Source of the DNA: Smithella sp.
GTDB taxonomy: Bacteria > Desulfobacterota > Syntrophia > Syntrophales > Smithellaceae
Assembly: GCA_007244375.1 (NCBI GenBank)
Contig: SCVW01000002.1
Coordinates: forward strand, 1 to 64,000
Direction: 5' to 3'
DNA: 64,000 bases
The notes below the pieces were generated by a model that was not told the DNA's origin, searched no databases, and saw only the letters and a list, made by a program, of their open reading frames with translations. Within the stretch, counting starts at the first letter, position 1; each line of letters opens with the position of its first letter. A program made the translations under genes and the position numbers. Positions 1 through 8,038 of this stretch are shown here, one piece after another.

Positions 1-200
1 TGTTTTAACCGTCGGTTCTCTTCCTCCAATACCTTCAGTTTCCTGGCATCGCTTACGCTCATTCCGCCATACTTGGCCTTCCAGTTGTAGTATGTCGCGT
101 CGCTGATCCCATGTTTGCGGCATACTTCCATTACTTTCTCGCCTCTCTCAGCCTCCTGCAAAATACCGATGATCTGCTCCTCCGTAAATCGCTTCTTCAT
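1..200 (-). CDS. IS3-family transposase OrfA, partial (N-terminus)
   Basis: The reading frame starts with ATG at 200 (minus strand), preceded by AAGGAGG, and runs off the left edge after about 66 codons. The visible product begins MKKRFTEEQIIGILQEAE and continues with a helix-turn-helix segment (VCRKHGISDATYYNWKAKYGG) followed by a leucine/glutamate-rich helix (KLKVLEEENRRLK). That is the classic IS3 OrfA layout: DNA-binding HTH, then a leucine-zipper-like oligomerisation helix. It normally acts with OrfB, made by programmed frameshifting into a fused transposase; OrfB is not in the window. No stop or frameshift is seen in the visible part. Confidence 0.85.
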   Translation of the reverse strand, partial: MKKRFTEEQIIGILQEAERGEKVMEVCRKHGISDATYYNWKAKYGGMSVSDARKLKVLEEENRRLK

Positions 201-268
201 CCGTGCCTCCTTAAAGTGTTTTTCTATTCTACACTCTAATTAACTCTGGCACAACTTTCGGGGGGTAT
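1..268 (-). mobile_element. IS3-family insertion sequence, end fragment (cut by window edge)
   Basis: The left edge carries the start of an IS3-type orfA on the minus strand and the terminal non-coding tip of the element. The tip around 249-268, read on the minus strand, contains CCCCCCGAAAGTTG, resembling the CCCCC-AAAGTTG ends of IS3/IS150-type elements, so the outer end is placed near 268. The other end and orfB lie outside the window. The exact boundary is inferred; a target duplication cannot be tested here. Confidence 0.7.
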
Positions 269-325
269 TCCCAGATTATTAAAATTAATTTTAACCAATA
301 ATAACTTTCAATATTAGCCCAATAA

Positions 326-1294
326 TTAAATTGCTGTATAAACTAAAACATTATTGGTGGTGTCTTCACTGATTACGCCCTCAGCTTTTAATTCCTTTAA
401 ATATATCAGGGTTTCGTTCAGGATTAAAAACTTGTCGAAATCAGAAACAGAAGAAGTTATCATTTCATGAGAAATATCATAAGTAGTTTTGGGTTTCGAG
501 TTCACGCGGTCGAGAACATTATTTTTTCTTTTCTGGTGATGTTTTTGTATCTCGGCAATTCTTTCATTTAAATCGACAAAAGGATTACCGTGTCCCGGAT
601 AAATCGTGGATATGGGCAATTCTCCAATAGCGTCCAGAGAACCCAGGTAAGTCTTGAGAGGGTAAAAACTATCGTCAAATATGTCGGGACTGAGAATGGG
701 CGCTATAAAAGGCAAAATATGATCCCCTGCCAGCAGGAAGCCTTTTTCTCTGAAAAAAAAGCAGACATGACCAGCGGCGTGTCCGGGAGTGAAAATAACT
801 TCAAATTTCCAGTCGCCAAATTCAAAAACTTCATGGTTGTGCAGATAGCAGTCTGTATTAAATTCCGTAATGATATTCTGTATATATTTATATTCTTCGA
901 TAATGAGATCAATCTGCCGGCCCGACATGCCATGTCTAGCATAAAATTTTCTTACTTGCTTGATTGTCAAATCCGGTTGTCGGGTATGCTCGTAATCTTC
1001 GGACGCGGCGTTGGAGAGATAAATTTTAGCTCCTGTATCTTTTTGCAGGAAACCTGCCATACTGCAATGATCAGTATGCGTATGGGTTAAGAAAACATGT
1101 TTAATGTTATTTATGTTCAAGCCCGCATTGGTCAAGTCTTTTTCAAGTGTTTCATAAGAACCGGACACATTTAATCCCGTATCGAAAAGTAATAGTTCCT
1201 TATCGTATACGAACAAATAAGCGTTAACATGTCTTAAACGATAAGGCATGCGTAAAGATATGCGGTAAAAATCTTTCTCAATCTCACTGATCAT
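326..1294 (-). CDS. Metallo-beta-lactamase-fold hydrolase
   Basis: About 322 residues of an MBL-fold metal-dependent hydrolase, of the class often annotated as LACTB2/glyoxalase II-like. The metal-binding HxHxDH motif is visible as THTHTDHCS, and later metal ligands appear in TPGHAAGH, LAGDHILP and YPGHG. The last 80 or so residues after the catalytic domain look like a small helical (winged-helix) C-terminal domain. The frame is open upstream to 1384, but that extension reads through a dispersed repeat (1303-1419), so the ATG at 1294 (MISEIEKDFYRI) is chosen. No convincing Shine-Dalgarno is seen before it. Substrate cannot be told from sequence; thioester or phosphodiester hydrolysis are both possible. 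Confidence 0.75.
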   Translation of the reverse strand: MISEIEKDFYRISLRMPYRLRHVNAYLFVYDKELLLFDTGLNVSGSYETLEKDLTNAGLNINNIKHVFLTHTHTDHCSMAGFLQKDTGAKIYLSNAASEDYEHTRQPDLTIKQVRKFYARHGMSGRQIDLIIEEYKYIQNIITEFNTDCYLHNHEVFEFGDWKFEVIFTPGHAAGHVCFFFREKGFLLAGDHILPFIAPILSPDIFDDSFYPLKTYLGSLDAIGELPISTIYPGHGNPFVDLNERIAEIQKHHQKRKNNVLDRVNSKPKTTYDISHEMITSSVSDFDKFLILNETLIYLKELKAEGVISEDTTNNVLVYTAI

Positions 1295-1302
1295 ATTATC
1301 GA

Positions 1303-1419
1303 CTTTGTAAAAAACCCATATGCTGCGTTGCGCTGCGTCACGACATCGTTGCGGCGTACGCATAAAGTACGCCTCACTCCTCATGACTTGCGCGCCTTGC
1401 CTCTAGCCTGTTTACAAAG
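1303..1419. repeat. Dispersed inverted-repeat element, copy A
   Basis: A 117-bp element bounded by perfect inverted arms CTTTGTAAA (1303-1311) and TTTACAAAG (1411-1419). Read on the minus strand its core contains GAGGCGTACTTTATGCGTACG, close in plan to the cores of copies at 21194-21314 and 31988-32121 (GAGGCGTATTTTACATACGT). It sits between typA and the MBL gene, so typA transcription would pass through it. The terminal arms differ from those of the other copies although they match each other, as expected for a structured RNA/DNA unit or MITE-like element. Confidence 0.6.
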
Positions 1420-1449
1420 CCTCCTTTTTTTACTTATTTTAAAATGATA

Positions 1450-3267
1450 TTATTCTTCTTTACGGCTTTTCTGCAGACGTTTTGTTGCATCCAGCTCCAT
1501 TTTTCTCAGACGGACGCTTTTGGGTGTCACTTCCACAAGTTCATCTTCAGCGATGAATTCAATAGCCTGATCCAGAGACAAAACCCGCGGTGGTCGCAAA
1601 ATTATTGTGGCATCTGAAGTTGATGCGCGCATATTCGTCAGTTTTTTTTCTTTGACAATGTTAACGTTTAAATCGCTACTGCGGTTGCGTTCACCAACAA
1701 TCATGCCGGCATAAACCTCTGTGCCGATTTCCACAATCATTTCTCCGCGGTCTTCCATAGCGTAACTGGCGTAGGCTGTAACACGGCCGGACCTGTCCGC
1801 AACCAATACGCCGGTCAGTCGTTGAGGAATAGATCCTGCCCAGGAAGCGTAATCTTCCAATAATGAATTCATCACGCCTCCGCCTTTGGTGTCCGTTAAA
1901 AACTGACTACGGAAACCGATTAATCCCCGGGAAGGAATCAGAAATTCCATGCTGACCCGACCGGAACCTTTGTTAATAAGGCTTTCCATTCGTCCTTTTC
2001 TGATGGATAATTTTTCGGTGATTTTCCCCACGAATTCTTCCGGTATATCCAAAAAAAGCCGCTCCACCGGCTCATATGTTTTTCCGTTTTGCTGCCGGGT
2101 AATTACCTGCGGACGTGAAACCATCAATTCGTATCCTTCACGGCGCATGGTTTCAATTAACACCGCCATTTGCAGTTCGCCTCGTCCACAAACTTCAAAC
2201 GCGTCCGTTCTTTCCAGTTTTTTAATTTTAATGGCGACGTTGCGCAAAGCTTCCCGTTCCAGCCGCTCCAGCAGATGGCGCGAAGTCAGAAATTTTCCTT
2301 CCTTACCGGCAAAAGGACTGTCATTGACATAAAACATCATGGATACCGTCGGTTCGTCGACAAGTAAGCGGGGAAGCGATTGCGGATCACTAAGAGATGA
2401 AATCGTATCGCCTATGGTTACATTTTCCACCCCTGATAAAGCGATTATGTCACCGGATTCAACAGTAGAGACTTGTTCTTTTGTCAGTCCAAAAAAAGTA
2501 TAAAGAGCCGTGAATTTAACGCCGGGAGTTATTTTATCTCTGGTGCAAAGACTGTAATTTTTGTTCATTTCCAGCCTGCCGCTCTGCAGTCGTCCGACGG
2601 CAATCTGTCCGACGTAGGAATCGTAATCCAGATTTGTAACGAGAAAACGCGGGATGTCTTCATCATCTCCCTCGGGGGGCGGTATGTATTCAATGATGGT
2701 TTGCAAAAGGGGTTGCAAATCGGTATTTTCATCGCCCAATTTTTTATGGCCGACTCCTGTTTTGGCGTTCGTATAGAGAATCGGAAATTCAATTTGATTT
2801 TCTTCCGCGCCTAAATCAATGAAAAGATCATAGGTTTCGTTAATGACTTCTTCAATGCGGGCATCACTGCGGTCTATTTTATTGATTACCAAAATTATTG
2901 GCAGATGGCGTGCGAGAGCTTTTTTTAAAACAAAGCGGGTTTGCGGCAGGGGGCCTTCGCTGGCATCAACCAGAAGTATCGCACCGTCAACCATGTTAAG
3001 ACTGCGTTCCACTTCTCCGCCGAAGTCGGCATGTCCCGGTGTATCCACAATATTAATTTTTACTCCGTTGTAGTTTACAGCAGTGTTTTTTGCCATAATG
3101 GTTATGCCGCGTTCTTTTTCCAGATCCATCGAATCCATCACACGATCTTCCACGACGCGGTTAGAATGAAAAATTCCCGTCTGCTTCAGCATGGCATTGA
3201 GCAGTGTCGTTTTGCCGTGATCGACGTGAGAAATTATGGCAATATTTCGTAAATGATTTTTCTTCAA
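1450..3267 (-). CDS. typA: Ribosome-associated GTPase TypA/BipA
   Basis: 605 residues, the normal length for TypA/BipA, a translational GTPase of the EF-G family that binds 70S ribosomes and supports 50S assembly and stress adaptation. G motifs are intact: G1 SHVDHGKTT (residues 13-21), G2 region RGITI, G3 DTPGH, and G4 NKID. Domains II and III and the TypA-specific C-terminal domain (ending near [16 protein letters not shown]) follow. The minus-strand gene is followed by dispersed repeat copy A. The start ATG at 3267 gives the canonical N-terminus [19 protein letters not shown], so the start is secure. Confidence 0.97.
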   Translation of the reverse strand: MKKNHLRNIAIISHVDHGKTTLLNAMLKQTGIFHSNRVVEDRVMDSMDLEKERGITIMAKNTAVNYNGVKINIVDTPGHADFGGEVERSLNMVDGAILLVDASEGPLPQTRFVLKKALARHLPIILVINKIDRSDARIEEVINETYDLFIDLGAEENQIEFPILYTNAKTGVGHKKLGDENTDLQPLLQTIIEYIPPPEGDDEDIPRFLVTNLDYDSYVGQIAVGRLQSGRLEMNKNYSLCTRDKITPGVKFTALYTFFGLTKEQVSTVESGDIIALSGVENVTIGDTISSLSDPQSLPRLLVDEPTVSMMFYVNDSPFAGKEGKFLTSRHLLERLEREALRNVAIKIKKLERTDAFEVCGRGELQMAVLIETMRREGYELMVSRPQVITRQQNGKTYEPVERLFLDIPEEFVGKITEKLSIRKGRMESLINKGSGRVSMEFLIPSRGLIGFRSQFLTDTKGGGVMNSLLEDYASWAGSIPQRLTGVLVADRSGRVTAYASYAMEDRGEMIVEIGTEVYAGMIVGERNRSSDLNVNIVKEKKLTNMRASTSDATIILRPPRVLSLDQAIEFIAEDELVEVTPKSVRLRKMELDATKRLQKSRKEE

Positions 3268-3637
3268 TCTTTATAATCCTTCAGTATCATGATTTCTATA
3301 TGAAATTATTGATTTACAACAGTTTTGAACACAACCAATTTTACTTTGGGATGGTCTAAATAGTCTTTGTTGAAGAAAATTACAACAAAAAACTAACATC
3401 CGAGCATTTATTTATTTCAAAAATAAATTAAATCTTTTAATTCTAATGATTTAAGGGAAATGCCATAAAAAAGACATTATCAATCATATTAAAATTAGTC
3501 AATAATATTATTATTTTAAAGTAGCATTAATTATCAGTCTAATTATCTTGACTTGTCCATGAATATTTTTTATAGCCGAACAGCATTTATCAAGAAAGTT
3601 GGATATAAATATTTATTAGGAGTGTTGAAAAATAATC
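3268..3637. other. AT-rich divergent intergenic region
   Basis: Space between typA (leftward) and the acyltransferase (rightward). It is strongly AT-rich and must hold promoters for both directions. One good rightward promoter is visible (3548-3576). I see no RNA gene, repeat or credible small coding frame in the rest. Confidence 0.5.
3548..3576 (+). promoter_or_regulatory. Sigma70-type promoter for the acyltransferase
   Basis: TTGACT at 3548-3553, a 17-bp spacer, and TATAGC at 3571-3576. Start of transcription would be near 3583, about 55 bp before the acyltransferase ATG. Both boxes have one mismatch to consensus. Confidence 0.55.
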
Positions 3638-4555
3638 ATGCTGAATTTTTTACCTTCGGTTGTTCTGGGAGTGATGGCAAGTTTTCTTTTATTCATAAAT
3701 GTTTTGTTTTGGATCACTATTTTGTTTGTTTTTGCCGTTCCCAAAATTCTTATACCCTGGCCGCCGCTGCTTAAAATTCTCAACAGAATTCTTCATTGGA
3801 TCGGCGAAAACTGGATTTCAGGCAACAGCGGCTGGATGTGGCTGACTCAAAAAACACAGTGGGATGTTCAAGGTGCGGAAAAGCTAGATTATAACGGATG
3901 GTATCTGGTGGTAAGCAATCATCAGTCATGGGTTGATATACTTGTTATGCAGCACCTGTTGAACCGTCGTATTCCATTGCTTAAGTTTTTTATTAAGAGA
4001 GAACTGATCAAGGTACCGTTAATGGGTTTTGCCTGGTGGGCGCTGGATTATCCTTTCTTGTATCGCCATAGTTCAGAATATCTGAAAGAGCATCCCGAGC
4101 AGGCCGGCAAAGATTTTGAAGCAACACGCAAAGCCTGCGAAAAATTTTCTACTGTTCCCAGCAGCGTTATGAATTTTATTGAAGGCACGCGTTTTACAAA
4201 GGAAAAACATGAAAAGCAAGAAAGTCCGTACAAGTTTCTTCTTCGTCCCAAATCGGGCGGATTGGCCTTGGCATTGAATGTGCTGGGCGAAAAGTTTCAT
4301 TTCATGCTGGATATTACAATTGTATATCCGGACGGAATTCCTACCTTTTGGGATTTTCTCTGTGGAAAAGTGAAGCGAATAACTGTACGCATGAAGACAA
4401 TAGAAATTCCGCAACATCTTCTCCATGGTGATTACGAAGGTGATCCGGCTTTTCGGGAGATCATGCATAAATGGGTGCAAAAACTTTGGCAGGAAAAAGA
4501 CCGGCAGATACAAAAGTTGTTGAAAAATCCGAAGTCAAAGCCAAAACGAAAATAA
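3638..4555 (+). CDS. PlsC-family membrane acyltransferase (YihG-like)
   Basis: 305 residues. Two hydrophobic segments fill the first 55 residues (LGVMASFLLFINVLFWITIL and a second), followed by the acyltransferase domain. The catalytic HX4D motif is visible as NHQSWVD, and the second substrate motif as EGTRFT; both are hallmarks of 1-acyl-glycerol-3-phosphate acyltransferases. The N-terminal layout and the KQESPYKFLLRPKSGGLA segment resemble E. coli YihG rather than PlsC, so the acceptor could be a lysophospholipid in the inner membrane. The C-terminus is lysine-rich. AGGAG lies about 15 bp before the ATG. Stands alone, with its own promoter. Confidence 0.85.
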   Translation: MLNFLPSVVLGVMASFLLFINVLFWITILFVFAVPKILIPWPPLLKILNRILHWIGENWISGNSGWMWLTQKTQWDVQGAEKLDYNGWYLVVSNHQSWVDILVMQHLLNRRIPLLKFFIKRELIKVPLMGFAWWALDYPFLYRHSSEYLKEHPEQAGKDFEATRKACEKFSTVPSSVMNFIEGTRFTKEKHEKQESPYKFLLRPKSGGLALALNVLGEKFHFMLDITIVYPDGIPTFWDFLCGKVKRITVRMKTIEIPQHLLHGDYEGDPAFREIMHKWVQKLWQEKDRQIQKLLKNPKSKPKRK

Positions 4556-4575
4556 TAAGTATTTTCCATACTAAA

Positions 4576-4609
4576 TAAATCTGCAGATTTAATATTAAGA
4601 AGCTTCTTA
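4576..4609. repeat. Two adjacent perfect palindromes
   Basis: TAAATCTGCAGATTTA (4576-4591) is a 16-bp perfect palindrome and TAAGAAGCTTCTTA (4596-4609) a 14-bp one, 4 bp apart. They lie 20 bp after the acyltransferase stop and 175 bp before the TetR gene. Either could fold in RNA (terminator-like, but no T-run follows directly) or bind a dimeric protein. Function unknown. Confidence 0.35.
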
Positions 4610-4713
4610 TGTCGTTTCTGAGGGGTCTTTTTATTTTAAGCGAAGTTTTCTTGAATTTATTCACATTCATGTGATTTTTCCCATTGATAGAGAATTCATC
4701 TGGTAAAAAAATC

Positions 4714-4764
4714 TTGACAAATTTCTCATAATATTTAAACGTATAGTTAAACCGAACGGTTAAA
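4714..4764 (+). promoter_or_regulatory. Probable promoter and TetR operator for the exporter operon
   Basis: A consensus -35 box TTGACA (4714-4719) lies upstream of a near-palindrome, TTAAACCG-AA-CGGTTAAA (4747-4764), whose arms match at seven of eight positions. A TATAGT sequence (4742-4747) overlaps its left edge, though its distance from the -35 box (22 bp) is longer than usual, so the exact -10 is uncertain. The position, just 20 bp upstream of the TetR start, fits autorepression by that regulator. Confidence 0.5.
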
Positions 4765-4784
4765 ATAGTGGCAAGGTATAAACA

Positions 4785-5420
4785 TTGATTAAAAAAGTAA
4801 TTGATGTAAAAAACCCTGGTAAAACTGCCGAAAAAATTTTAGCGGCAGCACGAATGGTGTTTGCTGAAAAAGGTTATAGCGGGGCGCATGTTGATGAAAT
4901 TGCTGTTCGAGCCGGCGTTAATAAGGCAACGCTCTATTATCAGATCGGCGATAAAGATACTCTTTACGCCAACGTTATTCATCAGGTTCTGGGAAATACG
5001 GCGCAAAATATTGCTGCATCCGTGGCCAAAGTCGATCATCCGGAAGAGAAGCTCAAAGCATATATAAAGTACATTGCCGATGCCGTGGATACTAATCCGG
5101 AATGGACGCCGATAATGATGCGGGAAATGGCGGCGGACGGTGCCCATCTTCCCCGGGTTGTCATTGAAGACATCGTTGCTGTATTGACTATTCTTATTGG
5201 TATTTTGGACGAAGGAATAAAGAAAAGAATATTTATTGAAGTACCTCCTTTTCTCATCCATATGATGATAGTGGGAACAATTCTTTTTTATAAAAAAGCC
5301 GTACCGATTAAAGACAGACAGTCATGGTTGCCGGCTGAAATTAAAGTCCATGACAGAAATTTAAAAAGTAATTTAGGGGAGGAAGTGGCGAAATTGGTAC
5401 TAAAGGCAATAAAGCGATGA
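4785..5420 (+). CDS. TetR/AcrR-family regulator (CecR-like)
   Basis: 211 residues starting with TTG at 4785 (AAGG 9 bp upstream). Residues 15-62 form the TetR-type HTH: AEKILAAARMVFAEKG, then VDEIAVRAGVNKATLYYQIGDKDTLYANV, with the typical TLYYHF-like recognition end. The remaining 145 residues are the variable ligand-binding helical domain. It is the first gene of a run with an HlyD protein, two ATPases and two ABC-2 permeases, in the same order as E. coli cecR (ybiH)-ybhGFSR, so it most likely represses that exporter and itself from the palindrome at 4747-4764. Inducer not predictable. Confidence 0.85.
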   Translation: MIKKVIDVKNPGKTAEKILAAARMVFAEKGYSGAHVDEIAVRAGVNKATLYYQIGDKDTLYANVIHQVLGNTAQNIAASVAKVDHPEEKLKAYIKYIADAVDTNPEWTPIMMREMAADGAHLPRVVIEDIVAVLTILIGILDEGIKKRIFIEVPPFLIHMMIVGTILFYKKAVPIKDRQSWLPAEIKVHDRNLKSNLGEEVAKLVLKAIKR

Positions 5421-5503
5421 ACAACAGCTGAAAGGCGATACTGACTATTTTGAGATTAATGCTCAATGTTGTGGTTAAAAAGTAAATGGGGGAGGTTCGA
5501 GCG

Positions 5504-6517
5504 TTGAAAAAAAGAATAATAATTATTGTTTTTATAATTCTATTTGTAACCGTTGGTTTACTTGTCTATTTCGGCCAGAAAAATAATCGCGAAAAAGGAC
5601 TTTTCTATTCCGGTACGATAGAGACAACACAGGCAAACTTGTCTTTTCAGGTTCCAGGTCGTGTCGTTAAAGTCAATGTTCAGGAAGGACAATCCGTGAC
5701 AAAAGGTCAGGTTATTGCTGAACTTGATAGTGCTGAATTTGAAGCACGTTATGAGCAGAGCAAAGCGAATCTGGAGCGATCCCAAAAAGTAAAGAAACAG
5801 CTCGAAACAATGCTGGAAGTCAGCAGGAAAACACTTCCTTCGGAAGTTGCCAGAGCCAGGGCGAATGTACAAAGTGCACAAGATACGTTGAAGGATGCGG
5901 AAAAAAATTACAAGCGTTTTGAAGATTTGTTTAGCAAGAGTGTAGTTACGGAAAAAGAACGCGACAGCATGAAACTGGCATATGAAGTTGCCCAAGCGCG
6001 TTTGGCCGAAAGTGAATCTGTGCTAAAGCTTGCACAGGGAAATTTAACCAAAATAGATGCGGTGAAGCAGGATATCGAAGTTGCTGCCGCTCAAATCAGG
6101 GTGGCAAATGCGTCATTAAATCAGGTATCTATTCAATTGGCTTACACGGAATTGAAATCTCCTGCCGATGGCATAGTAACCAGCCGCAATATTGAACCGG
6201 GTGAGACGGTGACTTCCGGCAGAGAAGTCATAACTATCTCCGACCTTTCCCGCGTTGATTTAAAAATATTTGTGGATGAAACGGAAATCGGTAAAGTCAG
6301 GCCTGGTCAGAAGGTGGATGTAAAAATAGATACTTTTCCGGGTAAAACATACATAGGGACAGTTTCTTTTATTTCTCCGGAAGGTGAATTTACACCCAAA
6401 ATAATCCAGACAAAAAAAGAACGGGTAAAACTGGTATATCTGGTCAAGGTGTCCATTGAGAATCCTGCCTTTGAGCTCAAAGCGGGAATGCCGGCGGATG
6501 CCTGGTTGCGTCAATAG
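5504..6517 (+). CDS. HlyD-family periplasmic adaptor (YbhG-like)
   Basis: Membrane-fusion protein of an ABC efflux pump: one N-terminal membrane anchor (IIIIVFIILFVTVGLLVYFG), a lipoyl/biotinyl-like half (QVPGRVVKVNVQEGQSVTKGQ), a long alpha-helical hairpin (about residues 75-200, rich in A, E, K, Q), then the second lipoyl half and beta-barrel (LKSPADGIVTSRNIEPGETV). It bridges the inner-membrane permeases to an outer-membrane channel. The frame opens with ATG at 5486, but that ATG is part of a strong Shine-Dalgarno (GGGGGAGG, 5488-5495) placed 8 bp before TTG at 5504, so TTG is the likely start (337 residues). Confidence 0.88.
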   Translation: MKKRIIIIVFIILFVTVGLLVYFGQKNNREKGLFYSGTIETTQANLSFQVPGRVVKVNVQEGQSVTKGQVIAELDSAEFEARYEQSKANLERSQKVKKQLETMLEVSRKTLPSEVARARANVQSAQDTLKDAEKNYKRFEDLFSKSVVTEKERDSMKLAYEVAQARLAESESVLKLAQGNLTKIDAVKQDIEVAAAQIRVANASLNQVSIQLAYTELKSPADGIVTSRNIEPGETVTSGREVITISDLSRVDLKIFVDETEIGKVRPGQKVDVKIDTFPGKTYIGTVSFISPEGEFTPKIIQTKKERVKLVYLVKVSIENPAFELKAGMPADAWLRQ

Positions 6518-6528
6518 TGGAGCTTCGG

Positions 6529-7302
6529 ATGACCGTGTCTCTTGAAAATTCCCTTCCCATGGTGGAAGTCAAAAATGTTACCATGCGCTTCAACGGCGTG
6601 GAAGCGGTCAGGAACATTTCTCTGAATGTTGTCCGGGGATCGGTGCTAGGTCTGGTAGGTTCCGACGGTGCCGGCAAGTCAACTCTTCTGCGTCTTATAG
6701 CGACCATGATTCAGCCGACAAGCGGTGAAATTTACATAAACGGCCTCAATGTAATTGCCGAGAAACAAAAAATAAAGAACATCATCGGTTACATGCCTCA
6801 ACGGTTTGGTCTGTATCAGGATCTGACAGTCGATGAAAACATGCAATTCTTCATGGATGTTTTCGATGTTCCCCGTAAAGAAAGAAAAAAACGCAGGGAA
6901 AAATATTTAGGGTTTTCCAATCTACTGTCCGTTACAGACAGACTGGCTGGCAATCTTTCCGGCGGAATGAAACAGAAATTGGGATTGGCCTGTGTATTGG
7001 TACATGAGCCGCAACTGCTCATTCTGGACGAACCGACCAACGGTGTTGACCCGGTATCACGCAACGAATTTTGGGAAATTCTGGGCAATATGCAAAAGGA
7101 AGGCATGACGATTATTGTTTCCACTGCTTACCTCGACGAAGGTGAAAAATGCGATATTCTGGGATTAATGCATGCTTCGATTCTTCTGGACATAACAACT
7201 CCCGCAGTTATTCGCGGCGGTTCCCTCACGCTGGAAGAAGCCATTATTGAACGGATTAAAAAAGCGGATGGAGCGCTTGCTCATGACACCTTTCAACTCT
7301 GA
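6529..7302 (+). CDS. ABC transporter ATPase, N-terminal half of a split YbhF
   Basis: ABC-2-type ATPase. Walker A GSDGAGKST, signature LSGGM, Walker B LLILDEPTNGVD with its catalytic Glu. The switch (H-loop) histidine is replaced: the segment reads IIVSTAYLDEGEKCD where a histidine is expected. In E. coli the equivalent protein is the first half of the tandem ATPase YbhF; here it is a separate gene overlapping the next by 20 bp. ATG at 6529 is preferred over the GTG at 6517 because GGAG (6519-6522) is spaced 6 bp from it. Forms a heterodimer with the next ATPase by inference. Confidence 0.88.
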   Translation: MTVSLENSLPMVEVKNVTMRFNGVEAVRNISLNVVRGSVLGLVGSDGAGKSTLLRLIATMIQPTSGEIYINGLNVIAEKQKIKNIIGYMPQRFGLYQDLTVDENMQFFMDVFDVPRKERKKRREKYLGFSNLLSVTDRLAGNLSGGMKQKLGLACVLVHEPQLLILDEPTNGVDPVSRNEFWEILGNMQKEGMTIIVSTAYLDEGEKCDILGLMHASILLDITTPAVIRGGSLTLEEAIIERIKKADGALAHDTFQL

Positions 7303-8038
7303 TTCCATTTCCGTGAACAATCTGGAGAAAAAATTTGGGAATTTTGTTGCCGTCGACAAAATCTCCTTTTCTGTCAGGAAAGGTGAAATATTCGGATTTC
7401 TCGGTTCAAACGGCTCCGGCAAGTCCACCACCATCCGCATGCTTTGCGGCATCATCACGCCGACATCCGGTGGCGGCACAGTCGCCGGACATGATATCAT
7501 CACCGAAACGGAAGACATCAAACAGTCTATCGGTTACATGTCGCAGAAATTTTCTCTTTATGAAGATTTAACGCCTTTCGAAAATTTGCGTTTTTATCTG
7601 GGTATCTACAATGTTCCTCAGTCACTGTGGGGCGAGCGCATTGACTGGATATTGAAGATGACACGCCTGCAGGACGCACGCGACCGCAAAACCAGAGATC
7701 TGCCGCCGGGCTGGCGTCAACGACTGGCGTTGGGCTGTTCGCTTTTACACAAACCGGATATTTTGTTTCTGGATGAACCGACTTCGGGAGTTGATCCTAT
7801 CACCAGAGGACATTTCTGGAGTTTCATCAAGAAACTGGCCGAAAACGGCATGACGATATTTGTCACCACACACTACATGGATGAAGCGCGTTTCTGTGAA
7901 AGAATCGTTATGATTAATGATGGCCGTATCGTGGCTTCCGGAACTCCCAAAGAAATTATTTCCGGCGCCTGTCCGGGTATAGCGGATGCCGATTTAAATG
8001 ATGCGTTTATCAAATTGATGAAGAGGGGAGAGTCTTGA
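7283..8038 (+). CDS. ABC transporter ATPase, C-terminal half of a split YbhF
   Basis: 251 residues from ATG 7283 (GGAG at 7270-7273; an upstream in-frame start at 7247 lies deep inside the previous gene). Walker A GSNGSGKST, Walker B ILFLDEPTSGVD and H-loop TTHYMDEAR are intact, but the ABC signature is degenerate: LPPGW instead of LSGGQ. This LPxGWRQRLALG form is typical of the second half of YbhF-type ATPases. Paired with the preceding ATPase (good signature, no H-loop His), the heterodimer would have one canonical and one degenerate nucleotide site. It overlaps the next gene by 4 bp (TTGA). Confidence 0.88.
   Translation: MTPFNSDSISVNNLEKKFGNFVAVDKISFSVRKGEIFGFLGSNGSGKSTTIRMLCGIITPTSGGGTVAGHDIITETEDIKQSIGYMSQKFSLYEDLTPFENLRFYLGIYNVPQSLWGERIDWILKMTRLQDARDRKTRDLPPGWRQRLALGCSLLHKPDILFLDEPTSGVDPITRGHFWSFIKKLAENGMTIFVTTHYMDEARFCERIVMINDGRIVASGTPKEIISGACPGIADADLNDAFIKLMKRGES

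Noticed and set aside
590-1090. Long open frame on the plus strand opposite the MBL gene
   Set aside because: Antisense shadow of a clear MBL-fold gene with motifs; no ribosome-binding site or recognisable domain.
3553-3774. 73-codon plus-strand frame overlapping the acyltransferase start
   Set aside because: Its start overlaps the promoter boxes and most of it lies inside the acyltransferase in another frame; no domain.
4661-4674. TCACAT-TC-ATGTGA inverted repeat that recalls a CRP site
   Set aside because: The half-sites are in the wrong order (CRP needs TGTGA-N6-TCACA), so not called a CRP site.
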